The notes beneath the pieces are model-generated. The model worked only from the letters and a program-made list of their open reading frames with translations, searched no databases and was not told where the DNA came from. From assembly GCA_900469615.1 (NCBI GenBank), contig UBYA01000001.1, positions 124,001-188,000 on the forward strand: a stretch of DNA of 64,000 nt, in the 5' to 3' direction. Positions 27,708 to 35,863 of the stretch are shown here, one piece after another (position 1 is the stretch's first letter; every line of letters starts with the position of its first letter). Made by a program: the position numbers and the translations under genes. The stretch comes from Hyphomicrobiales bacterium. GTDB taxonomy: Bacteria > Pseudomonadota > Alphaproteobacteria > Rhizobiales > Rhizobiaceae.

Positions 27708-29419
27708 ATCTGGTGCAGGGATAGGTCAGGCTCGCTCCTGCGCGGCGTGTGCGACCGCAGGGCGGCATGTCGCTGCTTGAGGTGATCGGCAAGCCGGATC
27801 GACAGGGCAAGCAGCATCAACGTCGGATTGGCGTGGCCCGGTGTCGGAAAGACGGAACTGCCGGCAACGAACAGGCCATCGGTGCCGTGGACCATCGCAT
27901 TGGTATCGACGACGCTTGTTCGCGGATCGGTTCCCATCCGTGTAGTGCATGACGGGTGAGCCATGTCCATGAACAGGGCACCGGCAACCTCGTCCACGTC
28001 GATCCAATTCGACAGCCGCGGTTTCGGCAGGCCGACGCGTGTGAATTCGTCTGCGATCGTGCGTGCGAGCCGCTTGACGCTGTCTATTTCGCGTGTGCCG
28101 ATCTTCCAGTCGATGCGCGGCAACGGTTGACCGAGCCGGTCGCGTTGCCCGGTCAGGGTGATGCGGCTTGCGGAATTGAGCTGCTGTTCGGCCATGACGT
28201 CGAAACGCAGTTCGGTCGAGCGATGCGGAAGTCCGCGCTTACGTATCAGGCGGTTATACAGCCCCGACGTAATCATGTCCGTCGATTTGGCAACCGCCAG
28301 CAGATCCGTCGTGAACGTTCCGTTTGCCCCTTTCGTCAGGCGCTTGAGCGCTGCCCAGGGATCGTCCGGAGCGTGGATCTGAACGGGATAGGCGGCGCAA
28401 TTGGTAAGACCTTCTCTTGCCTGGATTTTCGGGCTTAAAGACAGTCCCCTGAGATAGAAGTGCGTCCGCCCGCCATGGCTCAGGCCATAGAAATTGAAGT
28501 GCCGGGCAATGGCATCGATGTCGCCTCCGGTAAAGCGGCAAAGCGATGTCCGGGGATGGTCACAGAGATAGCGTCCCACAACGTCGTGCCCGTTGCCGAT
28601 GCCCGCCGGCAGCACGGAATTCGATGCCAGCAGGAGCCGGGCGTTTTCGACGCCGCCGCCGCACAGGACGATCGTACTTGCATGCACGGTCGCGCCGCGG
28701 CCGTCTGGGCTCTTCACATCCAGCGAGGTTACTGTCCGGCCCTCTCCGTCGACATTGATCCGCGTGACGGTTGCATGGGTCAGGAATTCCACGTTTCCGG
28801 CCGTGATATCGAGCGCAAGTCGGGAAAAGCGTGTCGGCTCGGCGCGCGGATGACGCATGTGACTGAACTGCCAGAAGAAAGGCTGCAGCAGCTGCCTGTC
28901 CAGTCCGAGATCGTCCGGGGGCGAATGCAACTGCCGGAACAGGCTCTCGTCGTAAAGATTGGGGCCGAGGTTGAGCAGCTTCCCGGCGCGGTCGAGGGCC
29001 GGCAGCAATTGCGCGCGCTCGATCGGCCAGCCGGAAAGCGGCAACCAGGGGCGGTTGCGGAAATCGATGTCGTCGAAGGCGGCGCATTTGCCGATCCAGG
29101 TATGGCTGCTGCCGCCAAGCATGCGGTTTCGTAGCTCGAATGCAGGGATGTCGTTCAGCCACGCCAAGGCGCCAGTGTAGCCTCGTCCTTCGGGCAAGGC
29201 GGCCGCCGAAGCGAAAGGCTCGCCGATATTTTCGACGGAGTTCAACGCTTGCGTCTCGGCCTCGTAGTCCCGGCCGCCGCTTTCGATGACAAGGACACGG
29301 ATCCGGGTATCGGCAAGCTCGCGCGCAATCGCGATTCCTGCCGGCCCGCCGCCGATAATCGCGATATCGGCAAGCATTTCAATACGATCCGGCATCGATC
29401 TCAGGTCGTGGTTCATCAT
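27704..29419 (-). CDS. GMC-family FAD-dependent oxidoreductase
   Basis: 571 residues. N-terminal Rossmann FAD loop IAIIGGGPAGIAIARELAD (~20-38) followed by VLVIESGG; RMLGGSSHTW near 100; C-terminal GMC_oxred_C with FMDMAHPSCTTRMG, VHGTDGLFVAGSSVFPTPGH and ANPTLMLLALSIRLAD, giving the His/Asn catalytic region. A soluble flavin oxidase or dehydrogenase acting on an alcohol, probably a sugar. The only minus-strand gene in this part of the EPS locus, divergent from the DegT gene (213-bp gap). Substrate not predictable. Confidence 0.88.
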   Translation of the reverse strand: MMNHDLRSMPDRIEMLADIAIIGGGPAGIAIARELADTRIRVLVIESGGRDYEAETQALNSVENIGEPFASAAALPEGRGYTGALAWLNDIPAFELRNRMLGGSSHTWIGKCAAFDDIDFRNRPWLPLSGWPIERAQLLPALDRAGKLLNLGPNLYDESLFRQLHSPPDDLGLDRQLLQPFFWQFSHMRHPRAEPTRFSRLALDITAGNVEFLTHATVTRINVDGEGRTVTSLDVKSPDGRGATVHASTIVLCGGGVENARLLLASNSVLPAGIGNGHDVVGRYLCDHPRTSLCRFTGGDIDAIARHFNFYGLSHGGRTHFYLRGLSLSPKIQAREGLTNCAAYPVQIHAPDDPWAALKRLTKGANGTFTTDLLAVAKSTDMITSGLYNRLIRKRGLPHRSTELRFDVMAEQQLNSASRITLTGQRDRLGQPLPRIDWKIGTREIDSVKRLARTIADEFTRVGLPKPRLSNWIDVDEVAGALFMDMAHPSCTTRMGTDPRTSVVDTNAMVHGTDGLFVAGSSVFPTPGHANPTLMLLALSIRLADHLKQRHAALRSHTPRRSEPDLSLHQI

Positions 29420-29632
29420 GGTCGTTTTCCATCCGCTTTTTCTGCTTTTTTACCAGCATCGCGTGCGCGCGGATAATTGTTCGATTGGCATAGGCGGGCG
29501 CGATATCTACCGATTTCGGATAGGTGCTGTGATCGTTCCGATATTGTTTTCAGTCGGATGGCCATGCTGAAAATCGCGCGTTCACACGTTAGGCTCCTAC
29601 GCAAATGCCGCGTTTCCTGGGGAGCGAAGAGT

Positions 29633-30817
29633 ATGGCTAAAGTGGGGTTACGGGAGTGGTTGGCGCTCGCGCCGGTGTTTGCCTCTGGAAAGCTGGCGCG
29701 ATACAGCGACGAGACCGGCGGTCCGCTAGGGCGCTTTGAGGCGGATTTCTGCGTCAAGTTCGGCGTGCGGCATGCATTGACCATGAGCAGCGGAACGGGG
29801 GCGCTGGTTTCGGCGCTGGTCGCCGCCGGCGTCGGGCCAGGTGACGAGGTGCTGGTGCCGGCCTATACCTGGATCGCAACCGCCGCCGCTCCGCTGGCGG
29901 CCGGCGCCGTGCCCGTTCTCGTCGACATCGACGATACGCTCACCATGGATCCGCAGGATATACTGCGCAAGATCACTCCGCAGACCAGGGCGATCATTCC
30001 CGTCCATATGTCCAACATGGTGTGCGACATGGACAGCATCATGCGCATCGCGCGCGAAAATAATCTGGTGGTCATCGAGGATGCCTGTCAGGCCGTCGGA
30101 TTGCGCTACAAGACCAAGCGGGTCGGCACGATAGGTGATTTGGGCGCATTCAGCTTCAATCAATTCAAGAACATAAATTGTGGCGAGGGCGGCGCGGTCG
30201 TGACCAATGACGCGCGCCTGTTCGCGCGCGCCCGGATGTATCACGATATCGGCTCCATGTTTCGCGGGCACCTCGACAATGCCAACGAACCGCCCATGCT
30301 GGGGGTGAATTTCAAGGCGAGCCAGATCCAGGGCGCGATGCTGAACGTGCAGCTGAAGAAGCTCGACCCGATGATCGCCCGCATGCGCGAGCGCTACGAT
30401 GTGATAAGCGAAATCTTCTCCAAGAACACGCGGCTCATGGTGGGGCCTCACAACGATGTCGCCAACGCCGCCGGCCTTCACGTCATTTTCGAGACGTCGG
30501 AAGAGGCCAAGAGATTTGCCGAGGAAAACAAGCGCGGCGTCTATCGGCTCTTCGATTCCAGTCGTCACGTCTACACGAACTGGCAGCCGATCCTGCAGCA
30601 GCGCACCGGCCATCCGGCGATGAATCCGTTTCACTGGACGGATCGGAAGATCGACTACACGCCGGAACTCTGCGCGCAAACGCTCGATATCCTGAAGCGC
30701 AGCTGCCGCATCAGCCTTGGGGAGAATTACCCCGTAACGCTGGTGGCTCATATTGCCCGGCGAATGTCGCGGCAAGCCAAATCCAAACCCGCCAGTCTTT
30801 TCTATGCCACCATCTAG
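29633..30817 (+). CDS. DegT/DnrJ/EryC1/StrS-family PLP aminotransferase
   Basis: 394 residues from ATG 29633, with GGAG nine bases upstream; the frame is open to 29477 but the extra N-terminus is unlike the family. Motifs: TMSSGTGALVSALVAAG, VLVPAYTWIATA, VVIEDACQAVGLRYK and the PLP-lysine site FSFNQFKNINCGEGG. Family members transaminate nucleotide-linked keto-sugars or free keto-compounds. Its position could serve an amino-sugar of the EPS or a building block for the PKS-NRPS. It overlaps the phosphopantetheinyl transferase gene by 14 bases. Confidence 0.9.
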   Translation: MAKVGLREWLALAPVFASGKLARYSDETGGPLGRFEADFCVKFGVRHALTMSSGTGALVSALVAAGVGPGDEVLVPAYTWIATAAAPLAAGAVPVLVDIDDTLTMDPQDILRKITPQTRAIIPVHMSNMVCDMDSIMRIARENNLVVIEDACQAVGLRYKTKRVGTIGDLGAFSFNQFKNINCGEGGAVVTNDARLFARARMYHDIGSMFRGHLDNANEPPMLGVNFKASQIQGAMLNVQLKKLDPMIARMRERYDVISEIFSKNTRLMVGPHNDVANAAGLHVIFETSEEAKRFAEENKRGVYRLFDSSRHVYTNWQPILQQRTGHPAMNPFHWTDRKIDYTPELCAQTLDILKRSCRISLGENYPVTLVAHIARRMSRQAKSKPASLFYATI

Positions 30818-31574
30818 CACGGAGACGATCGGCCCGGACCTCATCGATGTCTGGAGCTGGAAGCTGGATATGCCGGTGCCTGATTTCGGCACGTCCATGA
30901 CCTTGCTGTCCGTCGACGAACGCGCCCGGGCGGAACGTTTCGTCCATGAGCGCGACAGGCAGCGCTTTGTTGCGGCGCGGAGCGGGATGCGCCTGATATT
31001 GGGGCGCTATCTTGGGCTTTTGCCGCAATCGATCCGTTTCGACTACGGCGCCAACGGCAAGCCTGCCGTCCCGGCATGCGGCAGCTCCTCCATCCGCTTC
31101 AATCTCAGCCATAGCGCCGATCTTGCGGTGCTCGCCGTTTCCGATCGTTACGAGCTCGGCGTCGACATCGAGGAGATACGTTTCCTGAAGGAAGATATTG
31201 CAAAGCGGTTCTTCTCCGGCCGGGAATACCGGACCCTTCGCTCCATGCCGGCGGAAGCCTATCTTGACGGCTTCTATCGTTGCTGGACGCATAAGGAGGC
31301 GTTTGTAAAGGCTCACGGCGCGGGCCTGTCGCTGCCGCTGGACAGCTTCGACATGATCTTCGACAGGCAGGGCGAATCACGGCTGGAAAGACTGGAAGGC
31401 GATCCCGACGCGCCCGGAAACTGGGTCGTCCTGGAGCTTGCGACACCGGTCAACTTCGCCGGCGCTGTGGTCGCCTCCACCCGGGGGCACCGGGTTTGCC
31501 TGCGGTATCGCGACGAGGACATTGGAGCAATTCCAGGAAAAGTGCGCGGCGGTTTTCCGCCCGGGATTGCGTAA
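30804..31574 (+). CDS. Sfp-type 4'-phosphopantetheinyl transferase
   Basis: 256 residues. Motifs: IRFNLSHSADLAVLAVS, GVDIEEIRFLKED with the Mg-binding Asp/Glu, and CWTHKEAFVKAHGAGLSLPL. It converts apo carrier domains to the holo form and would serve the four PCP/ACP domains of the PKS-NRPS encoded at 33380-45857. The ATG at 30804 lies inside the end of the DegT gene, implying coupling. The last ~15 residues (AIPGKVRGGFPPGIA) and the TAA stop are encoded by the dispersed repeat that begins at 31525, so the native C-terminus was probably replaced or extended; the catalytic core is upstream and intact. Confidence 0.92.
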   Translation: MPPSSTETIGPDLIDVWSWKLDMPVPDFGTSMTLLSVDERARAERFVHERDRQRFVAARSGMRLILGRYLGLLPQSIRFDYGANGKPAVPACGSSSIRFNLSHSADLAVLAVSDRYELGVDIEEIRFLKEDIAKRFFSGREYRTLRSMPAEAYLDGFYRCWTHKEAFVKAHGAGLSLPLDSFDMIFDRQGESRLERLEGDPDAPGNWVVLELATPVNFAGAVVASTRGHRVCLRYRDEDIGAIPGKVRGGFPPGIA

Positions 31575-31625
31575 AAACAAAGGGCTGGAGCGGTTCATCG
31601 ATTCCGTGAAACGGGGAACCGCTCT
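31525..31625 (-). repeat. Dispersed ~100-bp repeat, copy C, overlapping the end of a CDS
   Basis: Inverted relative to copies A and B. Plus strand reads GAGCAATTCCAGGAAAAGTG, GCGTAAAAACAAAGGGCTGG, ATTCCGTGAAACGGGGAACC, ending GCTCT. Its first 50 bases are translated as the C-terminus of the phosphopantetheinyl transferase and supply its TAA stop. Confidence 0.87.
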
Positions 31626-31634
31626 TGACCAGGC

Positions 31635-33230
31635 CTACAGCCTGGCATCGACGATATAGCGCCCGCCGGTCGCATCGAAATGGTGGCAACCGTGCAATCC
31701 CGCCTTGAAGGCAGGCGTTATGGTGCGGATGCAGCGCTCGCGATAATCCTCCTGCGTCAGTGTTTCGATCTCCATGATGTTGAGCCCGTAACCATAGACG
31801 CCGTGCGAATTGCGTTGCGAGGGCCGCAGCAGCCGCCCCTGCTGCTCGAAGATACGTCCGGCGCCCCGCGCATCGGTGCTGCCGATAACGACGGGATTCC
31901 GCTTGTGCGGCTTTATGCCGGTAAGGGCAGGACCATCGACCTCGAACAGGTAGAGCTCGCTGCAATGATCTTCGTAGGCATGAAAATCCGACAGGTTGGT
32001 GAACAGCCACCATTTGCCTTCGTGGCGGGTCAGAATGCTGTCGGCCGGCGATTGACCCTCGAAGGCTGTGGCGTGGAGCTCCCATTGCAGCGGAAACTGG
32101 CGGCAGCGCCAGATCTCCAGGCGTCGGGCCTGATGGGTTTCCGGTATCATGAAGATCTGGTCGCCGTCACGAAATACGAACGGATAGGAAAGATGATAGG
32201 GGCGCTCCAGCGCGACCCCGACCGGCTGGAGCGTATCGCCTTCGAAGCAGCCGACGGCGATATGCGCCTTGCGGTCGCCGCGGGCGTAGGCCTCGTAGAA
32301 CAGATAGCATTTGCTCTCGTGTTGAAACAGGAACGGATCGGCTTTGATGCTGTTGTCGGAAGGAGGGATCTCAATCGCCTCGCGCGGATCGAAGTCATCG
32401 ATCTGGCCGCGCCCCGTATAGAGGGTCCATACGGCGGAATCGGCATGGAGTTTCGCCTTGATCGATTTGAGCGCTATGGCCGAGACCGAGCCTGCGACGA
32501 TGCAACCGTAGCGCAGAAGTTCGCCGAACGAGGGCGCATGTCCGTTGGCGGAATCGGCGATGGCGGCCGGGCTGAACCGCCGGGTATCGGCCAATCGCGC
32601 CAGTTCGCGCATCAGAAGCGTGACGCTTCGTTCCCGCACGAAGGCACTCAATCTCGCGGCGCTGGGCTTGATGTTGAAGGCTGCCCTTGCAATCTCCAGC
32701 CTGTCCGGCTTGCCGCCGCACTTGGCGTAGAGGACCAGATCGGCGGTCGGGGCGTGGGCAAGCACGTCTGCATATCCGAACCAATCCGCTCCGGCGGTTC
32801 GCTGGTCGCAGAAATTGAAGGCCCATTCTCCAAAGGGCAACGCGGCGTTCGCATCGTCCGGTATGCCTTTCGGCGTCATGCGGATGACAAGATCGAGCTT
32901 CAGGCGGCTCAGGAATGCCGCCGTAATGCTGCTGCCGGCGCGTGATGTGCCCGCGTCGATATCATAGCAATCGATGAAGTGGCGATGGCTATTGAAATAC
33001 TTTGGCGAATAGGCGGGTTGCCGGGCAAGGGCTCTGGCTTCCAGACGCGCGCTCCAGGATAACAGCTTCGATGCCTTGTTCTCCCCGAAGGGATAAGGAT
33101 GGGTGAATACGGCGGCGAGCTCCAGTCGAGGCGTCGCCAAAATCCGATCCAGGATCATAAGCTCCCAATTCTCGAGCGCACGTCCGCGAGCGACGAGAAC
33201 GCCGACCCTCAATGGCTTGGTCTCGTTCAT
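31635..33230 (-). CDS. Formyltransferase-like domain fused to a beta-propeller (GINT1-like) domain
   Basis: 531 residues. Residues ~1-215 resemble a formyltransferase-like Rossmann domain (VGVLVARGRALENWELMIL, LDLVIRMTPKGIPDDA, GEWAFNFCDQRTAGADWFGY), though the canonical N-H-D active-site triad is not obvious. Residues ~265-531 carry blade-like repeats (IKADPFLFQHESKCYLFYEA, SYPFVFRDGDQIFMIPET, WWLFTNLSDFHAYED) like the N-terminal region of glucosamine inositolphosphorylceramide transferase-type proteins and GH43-like propellers. Both recalled families occur in polysaccharide clusters. Acyl or glycosyl transfer is inference. GAGGAAG precedes the start. Confidence 0.7.
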   Translation of the reverse strand: MNETKPLRVGVLVARGRALENWELMILDRILATPRLELAAVFTHPYPFGENKASKLLSWSARLEARALARQPAYSPKYFNSHRHFIDCYDIDAGTSRAGSSITAAFLSRLKLDLVIRMTPKGIPDDANAALPFGEWAFNFCDQRTAGADWFGYADVLAHAPTADLVLYAKCGGKPDRLEIARAAFNIKPSAARLSAFVRERSVTLLMRELARLADTRRFSPAAIADSANGHAPSFGELLRYGCIVAGSVSAIALKSIKAKLHADSAVWTLYTGRGQIDDFDPREAIEIPPSDNSIKADPFLFQHESKCYLFYEAYARGDRKAHIAVGCFEGDTLQPVGVALERPYHLSYPFVFRDGDQIFMIPETHQARRLEIWRCRQFPLQWELHATAFEGQSPADSILTRHEGKWWLFTNLSDFHAYEDHCSELYLFEVDGPALTGIKPHKRNPVVIGSTDARGAGRIFEQQGRLLRPSQRNSHGVYGYGLNIMEIETLTQEDYRERCIRTITPAFKAGLHGCHHFDATGGRYIVDARL

Positions 33231-33280
33231 ATCTGCTTCCTCTTATGGCCTGACTTCCCGCGGGCCATGGGATGGAACCT

Positions 33281-33382
33281 TAGGCAATTCCAGGAAATTG
33301 CGCAGCGGCATTTTGCCAGGAATCTTTTAAGAACAAAGGGATAGAGCGGCTCCGCTATTCCGCGAAACGCGGAGTCGTTCTA
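33281..33382 (-). repeat. Dispersed ~100-bp repeat, copy D, supplies a stop codon
   Basis: Same orientation as copy C: TAGGCAATTCCAGGAAATTG, AAGAACAAAGGGATAGAGCG, CCGCGAAACGCGGAGTCGTT, CTA. It sits between two minus-strand genes; its last three bases (33380-33382) are, on the minus strand, the TAG stop of the C-PCP-TE gene. Confidence 0.85.
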
Positions 33383-35863
33383 GTCGCCGGCGAGCTTTCC
33401 GGAGAGAGTCGACGCCAGATCGCGGATACCGTTGCTGGTGAGGGAGTCCTCGTGCCAGCCATCGATATCGACCACCATGCAGTCGTCCCCGATCGCATTG
33501 CCCCATCCAAACCGCAATTGACGCGCGCGCGAATGGGTAGCGCTGCTTCGCAGCAGAACGACGCCGGGATCTTTTGTCTGCGGCGGCTTGTAGCGCCGCG
33601 CCGCCGCCACCAGCAATTTGGTGACGTTCTCGTTTGTTTCCTCCTCGGGGGAATACTGGCCCGCCTTGACGCCGAATATCCTGAGAAGCGAAAGGGTGAT
33701 TTCGAACTCCTTGAGATAGTCGATAAGAGCGATACGCCGGGACAGCAGCTTCCGGGTGAAGTAGGCGAGGCGTTTGCGCCGCCGCTCCCGGTTCCATCGC
33801 GCCTGCTCCCGTTTCGGCAACGACGCGAAATATCCCGGAGCCCATGCATCGATGATTGCCGTGAGGCCGACATCGATGCCTTTTTCCCGCAGCTGCCGGC
33901 TGACTTCCATCGCAAGGACGCCATTGACGCAAAGTCCGACGACGGCGACACGCCCGACAGGCTTGCCGATCTGCATGGCGTCTATCGCATGGCTGGCGAT
34001 ATCCTCGATGGAGAGGCGATCCATGCCGTTTGCCAGGTCGGCATGGAACATGTTGACGTTATGCACCGAGACGGTATCCGGCAGCGCATTGGCCAGGCGG
34101 TAATAGAGAAACGGATGGTTGAGCGTATAGACCGCCCCGATCCCCGTGCCATGCTTGCAGGTGACCAGCTCCCACGGGTTTACGACCTTTTCCCGCGGCG
34201 TCGCGATCTCTTCGGTGTCGAAGATCGCAGCAGCAAAGCCCGCAAACGTCGGCTGCTTGAATAGAAGTTGCAATGTCGGTGTTGCATCGAATCGGGTGCG
34301 AACTTCCGATAGGAGCCGTAGCGCGAGAAGCGAGTGACCGCCGAGCGCGAAGAAATCATCATCCGGACGTATTTGCGGAACCTGTAGGACTTCTTTCCAA
34401 AGCGCAGCAAGCGCTTCCATTCGCGTATCGACCGGCGGTTTGCCTGCGATGGCGCCATCCATTGGCGCAATCTTGGCGGAAGGTGCCGGTTGCCGCTCCG
34501 GCGCAAGGAGCGAAGAAAGCGGCGCCTCAGGGTGGTCGAGAGCAATTTCATAGGCGTTCCTCCAGAGCTGCAGGAGGCTTTCGATGGTGCTCGCTTCGAA
34601 CAGGTCGGCATTGTATTCGATCGACATGCGCCAGCCGGTCGGCCGACCGATCATGATGAAGCTGAGATCGTAGATGACACCCGGCGATTGCGAGGGTGAG
34701 CTGATCAGCTCGAAACCGCCATAGCGGCGGTCCTCGAGAAACGCCTTCTGCAGGTTGAAGTTGACCGAGATCAGCGGATTGCGTGCCGGATCGCGCACCG
34801 GATTGACGAGTTCCACCAGCTTGTTGAACGGCATGCGCTGATGGTTCAGCGCTCCTTCTATCGTCGCACTGACCGAATGTACGTGCTCGGAAAAGCTGAC
34901 GTCGGAGCCGAAATCGAAACGCAGCACCAGATTGTTGATGAATACGCCGATCATGTCTTCCAGATCGCTATGCTCGCGGCCGGCAATCTGGGAGCCGAAC
35001 AGAACGGTCGGCGCCAGCGTCAGTCGATGGAGGGCCGCGCTCAGAACGGCGGCGCCGAAGCTGTATTGCGAGACGCGGTGGGCGCGCGCGGCCGCGTCCA
35101 TGCGGTCCGTGAAGGCCGGCGACTGGGCAATGGAAAGAATGTCGCCGCGATTGGTTTTGACATGCCCGCGCGGCATGTCCGGTGCGACTTCGAAATAGGG
35201 AGCACCCAGCAGCGTCTCCCGCCAGAAGGTTTTCTCCGTCTCGAAACCGTAGCTTTGCAGGTATTCCTGTTGCCACAGGGCGTAATCGCCATATTGCAAC
35301 GGCAGCTCGGGCAGGGCCGGCGGCCGCCCCGCGTCGATCGCTGCCGCTATTTCCCCGACCTCTCGGCCGAGAACGCGGATGGACCAGCCGTCGAAGCAGC
35401 TCTGATGCGCGGTGATCAGCAGGAAGCCGCGCTCGTTTTCCGCCATCAGCAGGGTCACGCGGAACAGGCCGGGCGCGCCGAGGTCGAAGGGTGCCTGCGC
35501 CGTCTCCTCGCCGATCGACAGGATTCGCGCCTGGCGCTGTTCCGGCGGCATGCCGCGAAGATCGATCACCGACATCTTGAAGTTGACGTCGCCGACGGCC
35601 TGCTGGACAGGTCGCCCGCCTTTGTCGATGAACCGGGTTCTCAGTATTTCATGACGCTGGATTACTTTTCGAAATGCCGCCTCAAGGGTCGAGACCTTGA
35701 ATGAGCCGCGAATCTCCCACCGAACCGCGACGTTGAGAGCCGGATTGCCCGGATTGAGCTGATCGAGGATCCAGCAGCGCAACTGCGTCTGCGTGCAGGG
35801 AAATTCACCGATGATGCTTGGCTCGGCAACCGAACCGCTTGGACTATTGTCAACCGTACTCAT
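33380..35863 (-). CDS. NRPS terminal subunit: condensation-like domain, PCP, Cys-type thioesterase
   Basis: 827 residues. C domain ~20-440 with core motif HQSCFDG (His152-Gly158 region): the second, catalytic His of HHxxxDG is Gln. PCP around Ser510 (FFALGGHSLLALRL). TE-like domain ~590-825 with the nucleophile elbow VVGLCVNGVLAM, placing Cys (~643) where Ser is normal, then IIDAW and GWHEDSL with a plausible catalytic His (~803). No adenylation domain, so the PCP must be loaded in trans or bypassed. The ATG overlaps the previous stop (ATGA). Last gene of the PKS-NRPS operon; presumably it releases the product or transfers it to an acceptor. Confidence 0.9.
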   Translation of the reverse strand: MSTVDNSPSGSVAEPSIIGEFPCTQTQLRCWILDQLNPGNPALNVAVRWEIRGSFKVSTLEAAFRKVIQRHEILRTRFIDKGGRPVQQAVGDVNFKMSVIDLRGMPPEQRQARILSIGEETAQAPFDLGAPGLFRVTLLMAENERGFLLITAHQSCFDGWSIRVLGREVGEIAAAIDAGRPPALPELPLQYGDYALWQQEYLQSYGFETEKTFWRETLLGAPYFEVAPDMPRGHVKTNRGDILSIAQSPAFTDRMDAAARAHRVSQYSFGAAVLSAALHRLTLAPTVLFGSQIAGREHSDLEDMIGVFINNLVLRFDFGSDVSFSEHVHSVSATIEGALNHQRMPFNKLVELVNPVRDPARNPLISVNFNLQKAFLEDRRYGGFELISSPSQSPGVIYDLSFIMIGRPTGWRMSIEYNADLFEASTIESLLQLWRNAYEIALDHPEAPLSSLLAPERQPAPSAKIAPMDGAIAGKPPVDTRMEALAALWKEVLQVPQIRPDDDFFALGGHSLLALRLLSEVRTRFDATPTLQLLFKQPTFAGFAAAIFDTEEIATPREKVVNPWELVTCKHGTGIGAVYTLNHPFLYYRLANALPDTVSVHNVNMFHADLANGMDRLSIEDIASHAIDAMQIGKPVGRVAVVGLCVNGVLAMEVSRQLREKGIDVGLTAIIDAWAPGYFASLPKREQARWNRERRRKRLAYFTRKLLSRRIALIDYLKEFEITLSLLRIFGVKAGQYSPEEETNENVTKLLVAAARRYKPPQTKDPGVVLLRSSATHSRARQLRFGWGNAIGDDCMVVDIDGWHEDSLTSNGIRDLASTLSGKLAGD

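Noticed and set aside
29477..29632. Upstream extension of the DegT aminotransferase
   Set aside because: Residues are unlike the family N-terminus, and a better ribosome site precedes ATG 29633.
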